DNA of 64,000 bases, taken from NCBI GenBank assembly GCA_036226585.1, contig CP108997.1, forward strand, positions 5,518,001 to 5,582,000, given 5' to 3'. The stretch is from Streptomyces sp. NBC_00708. Its GTDB lineage: Bacteria > Actinomycetota > Actinomycetes > Streptomycetales > Streptomycetaceae. The notes under the pieces are model-generated. The model searched no databases. It was not told the origin of the DNA and was given only the letters and a program-made list of their open reading frames with translations. Positions 46,197 to 55,067 of the stretch are shown here, in pieces (position 1 is the first letter of the stretch; every line of letters begins with the position of its first letter). Made by a program: the position numbers and the translations under genes.

Positions 46197-47969
46197 TCAG
46201 GCGGTGTAGGCCCCCGCCTGAAGGTCGAACATCTCCTGGTACAGCCCCTGCCGGTCCATGAGCTCCTGGTGGCTGCCGGCCTCGGCGACCCGGCCGCCGT
46301 CGAGTACGACGATCCGGTCGGCGAGCCGCACGGTGGAGAAACGGTGCGAGACGAAGAGCGTGGTCGCGCTGCCGGAGGAGGCGGCGGCCGCGAAGCGCTC
46401 GAAGAGGGAGTGCTCGGCGGACGCGTCCAGGGCGGCGGCGGGTTCGTCCAGGACGAGCAGCAGCGGATCGGGACGGAGCACGGTACGGGCCAGCCCGAGG
46501 GACTGCCACTGGCCGCCGGAGAACTCCTGGCCGTCCCCGTAGCCGCGTCCGATCAGTCCGTCCAGCCCGCCCGGCACCTTGGCCTCCAGAGCGTCGGCCC
46601 GCGCGTCCGACAGGGCCGTACGGAGTGCGGCGTCGTCGTCCAGGGCTTCGAGCCGGCCGATGCCGACGGACTCGCGGAGCGTCAGTTCGACGCGGGCGAA
46701 GTCCTGGAACAGGGTCGCGAGCCGTTGCTGCCACTGCTCGGGGTCGAGGTCGGCGAGGTCGGTGCCGTCGACCAGGATGCGGCCCTCGGTGGGCCGGTAG
46801 AGCCCGCAGAGCAGTTTGACGAGGGTGCTCTTTCCGGCCCCGTTCTCGCCGACGAGCGCGGTGCTGGAATCCGCCGGGAGGAAGAGGGAGACATTGTCCA
46901 GGATCTTCCGGTCGCTGCCGGGGTAGGCGAAGGAGACATGCTCCAGCCGGATGCCCTCGCGCAGTGCGGGCGGCGGGGCGGCATGCCCGGCAGCCTCCTT
47001 CGCGGGGACCAACGACCGCAACTCGGCCAGGAGTTCGATGATCCGGCCGGCGCTCTGCAGCCGCCCCAGCTGGCCGAGGGCTGCCGCGACCTGCCCGCCG
47101 ACCTGGACGGCCAGCGTGAGGGTCAGCACCAGTTCGCCCACGCCCGCCTCGCCGCGCGCGGCCCGCCGCAGCACGATCAGGATCGCCGCCCCGTAGGCGG
47201 CGGCGAACCAGACCTGTCCGGCCGCGCGGACCAGTGCCCCGCGCAGTTCGCCGCCCAGCTGCCGGTCGGTGACGCCGCGCCATGCGGCGCCGTGCCGTTC
47301 GGTGACCGCCTGCCGGGCCCCGAAGAGCCGGATCTCCTTGGCGGTGGCGGCTGTCGTGCCGACCTCCACCAGGTGCCGGGCGAGCTGGAGTTCGGAGGCG
47401 CTGCCCGCCCGTGCGGCGTCGACGATCCGCTGCGCCCGGCTGCTGGCGAGCACCGCCGGGACGGCGGCGAGCGGCAGCAGGGCCAGCCAGGGGTCCACGC
47501 GGGCCAGCACCACGGCGGTCAGCAGCCCCTGCAGCAGCGAACCTCCGAGCAGCAGAACCGCTTCCATGGCGGCCCGGACCTGGAAGATCCGGTCGGCGAG
47601 CTGTGTCAGTGTCTCGCCGAACCGGGGGTCGTCGTGGGCCTCGACGCCCGGCGAACCGTTGACCGCATCGGCGATCTCCCGGCTGATGGCGAGCTGTTGG
47701 AGCTGGGCGAGCTCGTAGTAGGAGAGGTGTGCGAAGTGCGCCATGGTGAGATCGAGGACCAGCACCAGGCCGATGCCGACGGAGAGGGTCAGGGCCGCAC
47801 CGCCCCGGCCGCCGAGTGCCGCCTCGGTGAAGGCGGCGAGCAGTACGGCGGCGGCCGGCGCGGCCAGGTATCCGGCCGCGAGCAGCCCGACGGAGGTGAG
47901 CAGCCGCCCGGGGCCGAGCCGCCACCCGAGGGCCAGCAGGTAGCGGGCCGAGGCCGCGACGGTTCTCAA
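46197..47969 (-). CDS. ABC exporter, fused permease-ATPase (second subunit)
   Basis: A 590-residue half-transporter. An N-terminal membrane domain (about 1-310, six helices including LLLGGSLLQGLLTAVVLARV) precedes an ATPase domain with Walker A VGENGAGKSTLVKLL, signature FSGGQWQSLGLAR, Walker B LLLVLDEPAAALD and H-loop FVSHRFS. It probably dimerises with the upstream-encoded half-transporter to export the cluster product. TTG 47969 overlaps the preceding stop (TTGA) and has GGGAG upstream. The very long open frame to 49952 is a shadow of the other ABC gene. Confidence 0.9.
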   Translation of the reverse strand: MRTVAASARYLLALGWRLGPGRLLTSVGLLAAGYLAAPAAAVLLAAFTEAALGGRGGAALTLSVGIGLVLVLDLTMAHFAHLSYYELAQLQQLAISREIADAVNGSPGVEAHDDPRFGETLTQLADRIFQVRAAMEAVLLLGGSLLQGLLTAVVLARVDPWLALLPLAAVPAVLASSRAQRIVDAARAGSASELQLARHLVEVGTTAATAKEIRLFGARQAVTERHGAAWRGVTDRQLGGELRGALVRAAGQVWFAAAYGAAILIVLRRAARGEAGVGELVLTLTLAVQVGGQVAAALGQLGRLQSAGRIIELLAELRSLVPAKEAAGHAAPPPALREGIRLEHVSFAYPGSDRKILDNVSLFLPADSSTALVGENGAGKSTLVKLLCGLYRPTEGRILVDGTDLADLDPEQWQQRLATLFQDFARVELTLRESVGIGRLEALDDDAALRTALSDARADALEAKVPGGLDGLIGRGYGDGQEFSGGQWQSLGLARTVLRPDPLLLVLDEPAAALDASAEHSLFERFAAAASSGSATTLFVSHRFSTVRLADRIVVLDGGRVAEAGSHQELMDRQGLYQEMFDLQAGAYTA

Positions 47970-49840
47970 CTTCTGCTCCCGGCGGTGGTGTTGTCGTCCT
48001 CGAAGCGCTGGGCCTGCAGCCGGAAGAGCCCGGCGTAACGGCCGTCGGCGCGCATCAGGGACTTGTGGTCGCCCTGTTCCAGGACCCGGCCGTGCTCCAC
48101 GACCACGATCCGGTCGGCGCGCCGGACGGTCGAGAAGCGGTGCGAGATGATCAGGCTGGTGATGCCGCGCGAACCGGCCTCGGCGAGGAACTCGTCGAAG
48201 AAGGCGACCTCGCCACGCACGTCCAGTTGCGCCGTGGGTTCGTCCAGGACGAGCAGCGAGGCTCCCCCCTCGACGGCGAGCAGGGCACGTGCCAGCGCGA
48301 TGCGCTGCCACTGGCCGCCGGAGAGGTCGTGCCCGCCGGGGTAGCGGCGGGAGAGCGGCGTACGCAGTCCGTCGGGGAGCCTGTCCACGACGGCCCCGGC
48401 CCCGGCCCGCCGGGCGGCGTCGAGCAGGACCGCTTCGTCGGGCGCCAGGTGCGGGGCGCCCAGGCCGATGTTGTCGGCGGCGGGCAGTTCGTAGCGGAGG
48501 AAGTCCTGGAAGACGACGGCGATCCGGCGCTGCCAGGACTCCGGGCTGTGAGCGGCCAGATCGGCGCCGTCCACGGTGATCCGCCCCGAGGTCGGTTCGT
48601 ACAGCCGGGCGAGCAGTTTCACCAGGGTCGTCTTCCCGGCGCCGTTGAGGCCGACGATCGCGGTGCAGGCGCCGACCGGGATCTCCAGGTCGAGGCCGTC
48701 CAGGACCGGGGGCGCGTCCGGACGGTAGGAGAAGGCGACGTCCTCGAAGCGGATGCTGTGCGCGGGGCGGGGCGCGGGCTCCGTGCCGGCCGCCGGGCGG
48801 GGCTTCAGCTCCTCCAGCGCTTCCAGCCGTTCGAGGGCGTGGAAGGACTCCAGACCGAACTGGGTCTGGGTGTCGCACTCGGGGAAGGCGACGCCGAAGC
48901 GCATGGTGACCAGCGCGGCCTGGAGGCCGATACCGAGGGCGAAGAGGTCGGTGCGTCCCTGCACGGTGCCGTGCGCGAGCAGCGCGAACACGGCGGTACC
49001 GCCGACGAATCCGGCGGCGGCCAGGGCGACGAAGGGCCAGAACTGGAGTCGGCGGCTGCCCGCCCAGAGCGGATGCAGGCCGTCCATGGTGTCGCGGCCG
49101 AAGCGGGCACTCAGCCAGGGCATCAGGCCCAGCAGCCTGATCTCCTTCGCGGCGCCCGTCCCCGTAGCCAGCTGACGGATGTAACCGGTGCGCCGCCGGT
49201 GTCCGGCGAGGGAGTCCCACAGGGCGGCGTAACGGCCCAGGGTGCCGCGGACGCCGAAACGGATCGCCAGTGCGGTGACGGCGGTGACGGCGGCGCCGGC
49301 CGGTCCGGCCGCGTATCCGACGAGGGCCACGGCGAAGGTGAGCTGGAGGTACCGGGCGAGCAGCAGCGGCAGCGCGGCGGCGGCCTCGCCGGGGGTGGGG
49401 ACGGTACGGGCGAAGGCGGCCCTGGCGTCGGCGAGCAGGTCCTCGTGCGCGCTGTCCTCCAGGACCCCGAAGGGCGCCCGGCGCAGCGTGACATCGAGCA
49501 GCCGGCCGATGCAGTGGCCGTCGACCCGGCGGGAGACCGCCTCGGTCAGCGCGGGCTGGAAGGGGGCGAGAGCGTGCTGGAGCGCGAAGGCCCCGACGAC
49601 GACGGCCAGCCAGCCGTAGACCTCGCCCGTCAGGCCCGCGCCCCCGGCGGCCCGGTCCAGGAGCACGCTCGCCGCGAGCACGAACACCCCCGGCAGCAGG
49701 CCGAGGACGGTGTTCACCAGCAGTGACGCGGCCACCAGTGACGTGCCCGCGCGGGGCAGGAGCCGGGCGAGGTCGATCCAGCGGCCGGCCCTGCGCCGCA
49801 CCACGGCGACGGCTCCGGCAAACGGTCTTCGTCCTGGCAC
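47966..49840 (-). CDS. ABC exporter, fused permease-ATPase (first subunit)
   Basis: A 624-residue half-transporter. The membrane domain (about 25-330) includes SLLVNTVLGLLPGVFVLAAS and FVALAAAGFVGGTAVFALLA. The ATPase domain has Walker A VGLNGAGKTTLVKLLA, signature LSGGQWQRIALARALL, Walker B LLVLDEPTAQLD and H-loop IISHRFS. GTG 49840 follows a GGGGGAA site. It forms a two-gene operon with the following half-transporter. The promoter at 49936-49965 is almost identical to that of the biosynthetic operon, which ties export to production. Confidence 0.9.
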   Translation of the reverse strand: MPGRRPFAGAVAVVRRRAGRWIDLARLLPRAGTSLVAASLLVNTVLGLLPGVFVLAASVLLDRAAGGAGLTGEVYGWLAVVVGAFALQHALAPFQPALTEAVSRRVDGHCIGRLLDVTLRRAPFGVLEDSAHEDLLADARAAFARTVPTPGEAAAALPLLLARYLQLTFAVALVGYAAGPAGAAVTAVTALAIRFGVRGTLGRYAALWDSLAGHRRRTGYIRQLATGTGAAKEIRLLGLMPWLSARFGRDTMDGLHPLWAGSRRLQFWPFVALAAAGFVGGTAVFALLAHGTVQGRTDLFALGIGLQAALVTMRFGVAFPECDTQTQFGLESFHALERLEALEELKPRPAAGTEPAPRPAHSIRFEDVAFSYRPDAPPVLDGLDLEIPVGACTAIVGLNGAGKTTLVKLLARLYEPTSGRITVDGADLAAHSPESWQRRIAVVFQDFLRYELPAADNIGLGAPHLAPDEAVLLDAARRAGAGAVVDRLPDGLRTPLSRRYPGGHDLSGGQWQRIALARALLAVEGGASLLVLDEPTAQLDVRGEVAFFDEFLAEAGSRGITSLIISHRFSTVRRADRIVVVEHGRVLEQGDHKSLMRADGRYAGLFRLQAQRFEDDNTTAGSRS

Positions 49841-49935
49841 AGCGGCATTCCCCCGTACGTCCGTGTGGCGGCGGCGACCGGACCGGACGGCGCGCCCGGA
49901 GGCACGGTCGGTCCCGGAGGCGCTCGGTGATCCAC

Positions 49936-49965
49936 ATATTGGCCTGGACCAATTCGGGGCGTCAA
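49936..49965 (-). promoter_or_regulatory. Promoter and palindromic operator of the ABC exporter operon
   Basis: On the minus strand: TTGACG (49960-49965), an 18-base spacer, then CAATAT (49936-49941), with the palindrome ATTGGTCCAGGCCAAT (49938-49953). It has the same spacing and operator position as 46090-46119. About 95 bases lie between the -10 and the exporter start codon. Confidence 0.75.
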
Positions 49966-50114
49966 GGCGCGCCGCTCACCACTCGGCACACGAACTCGCC
50001 CCAACCGGACAGCCGTTGCCGGCCCGCGCGCCCTCTCCGGGTCTCCGGGTCGGCGCCCACCGATCGGTCTGCCGGACCGGGTGGGGCCGGCTCGGTCCCT
50101 CGGCCGGCCCCCCC

Positions 50115-50513
50115 TCAGCCCGTCAGCCGCACCGGCAGTTTCCGCACGCTGTTGCCCACGAACGATGCGTGACGCGGGAGTTCCGGCTCCGGAACCGCGA
50201 GGTCCAGGGCCGGGAAGCGGGTGAAGAGCTGTTCCAGGGCCGTGGTGCTCTCCAGGCGGGCCAGGGGTGCGCCCACGCAGTAGTGCGCACCGTGTCCCAG
50301 GGAGAGATGGCGGGACGCGCCGGTGCGGGTGATGTCGAAGCGCGCCGCGTCCGGACCGTGGGCCCGGGTGTCGCGGCCGGCCGCCGAGTACCCCGCGAGG
50401 ACCGGGGTGCCCCGGGGGATCACGGTGCCGCCCAGGGGCACGAGGAGGCGCACCGTCAGCTCGGCCAGGTGCGGACACAGTTCCTCGGCCGGCCGGGGCC
50501 GTGCACGCCTTGC
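50115..50513 (-). pseudogene. Truncated cytochrome P450, C-terminal part only
   Basis: About 132 codons remain of a normal 400-residue P450. The heme-binding loop HLSLGHGAHYCVGAPLARLE is intact, and GTVIPRGTPVLAGYSAAGRD matches the region before it. The I-helix, ExxR motif and everything upstream are missing, and the open frame begins after tandem TGA codons at 50514-50519. It cannot fold as an active P450. The break falls at the seam between the two gene clusters and suggests deletion or recombination there. Confidence 0.8.
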
Positions 50514-50630
50514 TCATCAGCTACCGCAGCTGCCAACGCGTCATGGCTGGGGTGAGGTGGCCAACGGGGCTCCGGGTCTTTGGAGAGGAGACGAAGAGTG
50601 GACCTCGGTGCCGCGCACAGCTCACCACGG

Positions 50631-50673
50631 CGCCGAGGTGGTGGACGGCACTATCCCGCCCACCACCTCGGCG
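50631..50673 (-). terminator. Terminator of the second (sulfotransferase) operon
   Basis: A perfect 14-base stem CGCCGAGGTGGTGG/CCACCACCTCGGCG with a 15-base loop, 10 bases after the minus-strand sulfotransferase stop. The 50514-50630 bases between it and the P450 remnant hold no recognisable gene and may contain further debris. Confidence 0.7.
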
Positions 50674-50682
50674 GCCGCCTGG

Positions 50683-51459
50683 TCACAGATCCGCTAGGTC
50701 GTATCCGAGTTCCGTTGCCTCGGCCTGCAGAAGACTGCGGATCTCCTGCGTGTCGGACTTCGTCAAGTACGAGCGGGAGGGGTGTCCGGGGAGTCCGCGC
50801 TCAGGGTGCACACAAGCCCGCATGGAGCCCAGTTCCTCCGGTTCGCGCTCATACCCTTCGAATGCGGGAAGTTCGCGCTTCACGAACTCGCCCAGCCGCA
50901 GGGCATTCGCGCCCGGATCGGCCAGAAGGCCTTCCCAGCGAAGTACGAGGACGTCGCAGCCCCGCAGTTCGAGATCGCGGATCAGCTGCAAGGTGCTGAG
51001 CCAATAGGCGCAGTGTGCCTCCACCGACAGCGGGCGCCAATTGCTTGTCGCAGCTTCACGGCGACGCCCGGAGGCAACCACGTCGAAGGGGTGTCGTACG
51101 GTCACGACGGCCTGACTGCACCGCGTACGAAGAAGAGTGCCCAGCGGGTCGGGAACCGCTTCCAGGCCACCCCCTTCCCACGCCACGGGTTCCTTCCAGG
51201 CGAGGAGTTCGAGATCGTGGGCCTCGAGTCCCTCGCTCGGCCAGGAGAGGAATTCCCGCTGCCGCACCTTGTCGAGCCTGTCCGCCCCCGACGACGCGTA
51301 CGCGTTGAGCGCGGCGAAGGCATCCTCCGAGGGCTTCCCCCTGAGGTCGGTGAGGACCTCGTGGACGCAGTAGGCATCGTCCAGCTGGGTCAGCCAGTCA
51401 CTGACGTACGTGGTGCCACTGCGCGGCGCACCGGTGACGAAGAGAAACTCCTTTGGCAT
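50683..51459 (-). CDS. PAPS-dependent sulfotransferase
   Basis: A 258-residue sulfotransferase. The 5'-phosphosulfate loop is FVTGAPRSGTTYVSDWL, and the 3'-phosphate-binding segment is VVTVRHPFDVVASGR with the characteristic Arg and downstream Ser. Transfers sulfate from PAPS to a hydroxyl or amino group of a small molecule or glycan. It is the last gene of the second operon, starting right after the glycosyltransferase stop. It suggests that the final product is sulfated, unless it acts on a glycan. Confidence 0.87.
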   Translation of the reverse strand: MPKEFLFVTGAPRSGTTYVSDWLTQLDDAYCVHEVLTDLRGKPSEDAFAALNAYASSGADRLDKVRQREFLSWPSEGLEAHDLELLAWKEPVAWEGGGLEAVPDPLGTLLRTRCSQAVVTVRHPFDVVASGRRREAATSNWRPLSVEAHCAYWLSTLQLIRDLELRGCDVLVLRWEGLLADPGANALRLGEFVKRELPAFEGYEREPEELGSMRACVHPERGLPGHPSRSYLTKSDTQEIRSLLQAEATELGYDLADL

Positions 51460-52743
51460 TCATGTGCCCTTCGCTTGCGAGGTAGGTGTGGTGAGGTGCC
51501 CACCGCGAGATGCGGCCGCGGTGGCCGCGTAGATCGCTTCCGTGCTCTCGACCCAGCGGTCGAGGCCGTAGAGATCGCGGGTGAGGCTTCGGATGGCTTC
51601 GCCGTCGATGCGCCCATCCGTCGTCGCGTCCAGGGTGTCGCCGAGCTTCTCGGCGTATGCCTGGACATCCCAGCGGGGGACGAGTACGGCCGCGTCCCCA
51701 CCGACTTCGCGGGCGAAATCGGTGTCCCAGGCGACCACCGGCATGCCCCGGAGGTTCGCTTCCGCGAAGACAAGTCCGAAGGACTCGTACCGCGAAGGCA
51801 TCGCGCACACGTCGCTGGTCCAGTAGAGCTCGTCCAACTCGGCGTCGGTGACTTCGGGACGCCACTCGAGACGGTCGCCGTACTGGCGCTTGATCGGCTC
51901 TCCGTACCGCTCCCAGGCGCTGCCGTTCGCGTCCACGAGGTCGTGACCGACCAGAACGATCCGGGCAGTTGGCCGCGCCGCGAGAAGGAGTTCCGCCGAC
52001 TTCGCGAAGAGGTCGAACCCCTTGCGCCCGCTGAGACGGCCGACGAAGAGCACGGTGTTGCCGGCGCGGCGGGGGGTGCCGGTGGGTACGGCGACGCCGA
52101 ACGGCATGATCGTCGTGGCCCGGCGGGCCCGTCGAGGCACATGCTCCAGGTGAGCCGTCGTGGGAGCCACCACGACGTCGCTCTTGACCAGGCACACCCA
52201 CTCCGCGGCACCCAGCACCCAGCGGCCGATCTGATCGCGGGCGCGGTCGGCCAGGCCGCCTTCATCCCGAGGGACCTGTGCGATCCCTGTGGTGGCCCGC
52301 AGGAGCTGGGGAGCCACCTTCGCCATCGAGTGCATCATGCCGAGAGCTCGCCAGCTCGCGAATTCGATCACGTCGAAGGGGCCGTGCCTGGACTGCAGCC
52401 TGCTCAGCTCACGACGGACCCGAAGGCTGCGGCTGAGGTCCGATACTCCCGGCAGGGCCCGCAGCGGTCCGCCACCCTTTCGACCGTCCTCCAGCCAGTG
52501 AACGGTGAGATTGTCCCGGACGGTGCCCGATTCGGCTCCCTCCGGCTTGCGACCGCATGCCACGAGCACCAGGACCTCATGACCGCGGCCCACAAGGCCA
52601 CGGGCGAGGTCCCAGGTGTTGCGACCGATGCCGCCGACCATGGGGGGATACGCGGGCGACACAAGGCACAGACGCATGGGCTGTTCCGGCCGGCCGTCGT
52701 CCGGCCCCGCGGTCCGAGGGCCGCTCTGCTCAGTTTCCGCCAC
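51460..52743 (-). CDS. Family 4 glycosyltransferase
   Basis: A 427-residue GT-B glycosyltransferase. MRLCLVSPAYPPMVGGIGRN is the Gly-rich acceptor-side start. GRLSGRKGFDLFAKSAELLL and SRYESFGLVFAEANLRGMPV with the EX7E motif are the nucleotide-sugar site. Start GTG 52743 overlaps the HAD gene by 14 bases and has GGAGG about 6 bases upstream. It probably transfers a hexose, pentose or uronic acid from a nucleotide donor, possibly the product of the sugar SDR at the right window edge. Confidence 0.88.
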   Translation of the reverse strand: MAETEQSGPRTAGPDDGRPEQPMRLCLVSPAYPPMVGGIGRNTWDLARGLVGRGHEVLVLVACGRKPEGAESGTVRDNLTVHWLEDGRKGGGPLRALPGVSDLSRSLRVRRELSRLQSRHGPFDVIEFASWRALGMMHSMAKVAPQLLRATTGIAQVPRDEGGLADRARDQIGRWVLGAAEWVCLVKSDVVVAPTTAHLEHVPRRARRATTIMPFGVAVPTGTPRRAGNTVLFVGRLSGRKGFDLFAKSAELLLAARPTARIVLVGHDLVDANGSAWERYGEPIKRQYGDRLEWRPEVTDAELDELYWTSDVCAMPSRYESFGLVFAEANLRGMPVVAWDTDFAREVGGDAAVLVPRWDVQAYAEKLGDTLDATTDGRIDGEAIRSLTRDLYGLDRWVESTEAIYAATAAASRGGHLTTPTSQAKGT

Positions 52744-53461
52744 GTCGTACCTCCAGCAGTTCGAGTAGTTCGCGGTCCACCCGGGGCAATTGCCCCAGCA
52801 GTCCGGCAGCGGTGCGGGCGGGCGCGCCGGGCCGACGAATGTGCACGGCGGCGCCGACACCCGCCCGGATGGCTCCCAGGACGTCGTTCTCCCAGGAGTC
52901 CCCGACCACGACGCCGCGTTCGGGGGAGGTGTTCAAGCGATCCAGTGCCATGTGGAAGACGGCAGCGTCCGGCTTGGTGCGTCGGGCATCCTGAGAGGTC
53001 ACCACGGCGTCCACGGCAGCGGTCAGTCCCAGCCGGGCGCACTTGGCGTTCTGCATACCTCCGGGGCCGTTCGTGATGATGCCGAGGCGCACTCCCGCGC
53101 TCCGCAGAGATCCGAGTACGTCGAGGACGCCCGCATGCAGTTCCACCCGCGCGGCTGTCATGTCGGCGCAGGAGGCGACGGCGGTCGCAAGCTCGTGAGA
53201 GGGCTCGCACCACGGCTTCAAGGCATGACGAAGCCGGCTTTCCCGGTAGTCGTCCACGGTCACACGACCGGTGTCGACCTCGGCGTGGTGGCGTGCCAGG
53301 TGTCCGTCGTACCGCTCCCAGAAGCCGTCCATCGCACCGGCGGGAAGGTGAGGGAGCACCAGGCGGTGCACACTCTCGCGCTCGTCGGCGGCAGCGGACG
53401 AGTAGTCGATCAACGTGTCGTCCAGATCGAACAGAACCGCCTTCCAGAAGGGGGCGGTCAT
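52730..53461 (-). CDS. HAD-superfamily hydrolase (HAD-IA)
   Basis: A 243-residue phosphatase-like enzyme with all four HAD motifs: LFDLDDTLIDY (nucleophile Asp and general acid), GIITNGPGG, RTKPDAAVFHMAL and VVVGDSWENDVLGA. It could remove a phosphate from a sugar or from a ribose-phosphate installed by the phosphoribosyltransferase at the right end. Its stop overlaps the glycosyltransferase start, and its start overlaps the GT2 stop. Confidence 0.88.
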   Translation of the reverse strand: MTAPFWKAVLFDLDDTLIDYSSAAADERESVHRLVLPHLPAGAMDGFWERYDGHLARHHAEVDTGRVTVDDYRESRLRHALKPWCEPSHELATAVASCADMTAARVELHAGVLDVLGSLRSAGVRLGIITNGPGGMQNAKCARLGLTAAVDAVVTSQDARRTKPDAAVFHMALDRLNTSPERGVVVGDSWENDVLGAIRAGVGAAVHIRRPGAPARTAAGLLGQLPRVDRELLELLEVRRGGN

Positions 53462-54306
53462 GCTCCGGTTCCGGCGCCGGTCACCGCGGTGATGAACTGA
53501 TCAAGCGTCATCCCCGCCTCGGTGCAGGCATTCGTCCGCAGGAATCCCCACTTGGCGTAGAAGTGCCGCCACGAGCTGATCACGTTGTCGGGAGTCCGGA
53601 ATCCCGGAGCGTCCTCTTCACCGTGTGCACGGTGCTGGATCAGCGCCGATGTGGCGATGGCAAGCGCGTCGTCGCCGAGATCGCGACGCAGTTCCAGGCT
53701 GTAATCGAGATCCTCGCCCCCGATCCGGTAGGCCTCGTCGTGCCGCACCGCGGAAGCGGCCTCGCCCAGCACGGCCAGGGCCCGGTGCCCGGCAAACGCC
53801 ACCGGCACGGTTCCGGTTGTGCTGCCGACGCCCTGCCACTCCCATTCCCAGCAGCGCAGGGGGCCGCCCGTCGCCCTGGGCAGTTCCGTGAACCGCAATT
53901 CCGTCTGACCGCTGTACACGAGCTCGCCCTGCCAGTGCTCCACCGAACCGCAGGCCGCGTGGCGACCTTCCTTGAGTACCGCGGTCGTGCTTGTCAGCCA
54001 GCCGGGCTCGAGGACGACATCGTCATCGAGATGCACGACCACGTCGGGGCTCGGGCCCTCGTTGAGAACGTGGTCCTCAAGCAGTCTCTTGCCGCGCATG
54101 TACGCGTTCTCGGTGTGGCGCACGTAACGAGCCGCATAGGTCAGGCACGCGGCCTCCATCAGGGTGCTCAGATGGGGGCGCGAGGCGTTGTCGAGCACGG
54201 TGATCTCGACCGAACCGGAGAATCCCTGCTGAGCACGGATGCTGGCCAGCAGACTTGCCAGGCCCTTGGGCCGTTCATAGGCGAGTACAAGGAAGTGGGT
54301 GCGCAT
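53458..54306 (-). CDS. Family 2 glycosyltransferase
   Basis: A 282-residue GT-A glycosyltransferase. MRTHFLVLAYERPKGLASLL, VEITVLDNASRP and VVHLDDDVVLEPGWL (metal-binding DxD) are typical, and RIGGEDLDYSLELRRDL is the catalytic ED segment. ATG 54306 has GAAAGG about 7 bases upstream. ATG 54333, which overlaps the SDR stop, would add nine residues and is the alternative. The acceptor is unknown. Confidence 0.85.
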   Translation of the reverse strand: MRTHFLVLAYERPKGLASLLASIRAQQGFSGSVEITVLDNASRPHLSTLMEAACLTYAARYVRHTENAYMRGKRLLEDHVLNEGPSPDVVVHLDDDVVLEPGWLTSTTAVLKEGRHAACGSVEHWQGELVYSGQTELRFTELPRATGGPLRCWEWEWQGVGSTTGTVPVAFAGHRALAVLGEAASAVRHDEAYRIGGEDLDYSLELRRDLGDDALAIATSALIQHRAHGEEDAPGFRTPDNVISSWRHFYAKWGFLRTNACTEAGMTLDQFITAVTGAGTGA

Positions 54307-54329
54307 CGATGTGCCTTTCTGACGGTGAC

Positions 54330-55067
54330 TCATGCGGCCGCGCCCGCGTCGACCCGGAGAACTTCCGCGGTGATCGCCCCGGCGGCAGACGACAAGAGGA
54401 AGGACACGGCTGCCGCGGCATCGCCGGCCGACGTCTCGTGCGCGAGCATGGAGCGGCGCCGGATACGACCGCGCGCCACCTCGTCGAGGCCCTCGCTCAT
54501 GGCCGTATCGATGAACCCCGGGGACACGCAGTTGGCGGTGATTCCCCAGGGGCCGGCTTCCGCCGCGAGTACCCGGGTGAAGCCTTCCAGCGCTGCCTTG
54601 GTGGCGCTGTACACCCCGAGCCCGCGGTACGGCCGCTGTGCACAGATGGAACTGATGGTCACGATGCGTCCCGTGCGGGCACGCATCATGGCCTTCACGG
54701 CGGCCTGGGAAAGAACCATGGGGGCCAGGAGGTTGACGGCCAGCATGGACTCCATGCCGGCGCGCGGGAGACCGGCGTGAAGGCCGCTGAACGCCACGGC
54801 CGCGTTGTTGACCATCCCGTAGAGCCCGGCGCAGGAGCGAATTCTATGAGCGACCGCGTCGACACCCTCCGGTGAGCCGAGGTCGGCCGCCATGAATTCG
54901 GCCCGTGCACCGTGCCGTGAGCGCAGTTCCTCGTACTCTTCGGTGGGGTTCCTGGCTACGGCGATCACACCGTAGCCCTCCTGGAGCAGGACGCGGCCGA
55001 TCTCAAGACCGATGCCGCGGGTGCCGCCGGTGACGACGACGACCCTCTCGGCGGTGGGCGTGCTCAA
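54330..55067 (-). CDS. Short-chain dehydrogenase/reductase, FabG-like
   Basis: A 245-residue classical SDR: cofactor motif VTGGTRGIGLEI, NNAA, catalytic Ser in TISSICAQRPYRG and YSATK with catalytic Tyr and Lys, and the PGFIDTAM loop. It may reduce a beta-ketoacyl-ACP or a sugar-linked carbonyl; the neighbouring ACP and ligase favour the former. Overlaps both neighbours by 4 bases. Confidence 0.9.
   Translation of the reverse strand: MSTPTAERVVVVTGGTRGIGLEIGRVLLQEGYGVIAVARNPTEEYEELRSRHGARAEFMAADLGSPEGVDAVAHRIRSCAGLYGMVNNAAVAFSGLHAGLPRAGMESMLAVNLLAPMVLSQAAVKAMMRARTGRIVTISSICAQRPYRGLGVYSATKAALEGFTRVLAAEAGPWGITANCVSPGFIDTAMSEGLDEVARGRIRRRSMLAHETSAGDAAAAVSFLLSSAAGAITAEVLRVDAGAAA

Noticed and set aside
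45961..47925. 654-codon minus-strand open frame
   Set aside because: It is the shadow of the ABC and condensation genes in another frame, with no homology.
46197..49952. Single 1251-codon ABC gene
   Set aside because: The upstream two thirds is an Arg/Pro-rich shadow of the first ABC gene; the second ABC protein starts at TTG 47969.
50501..51007. Plus-strand open frame across the sulfotransferase 3' end
   Set aside because: It runs antisense through the sulfotransferase gene and its hairpin; no similarity to a known family.
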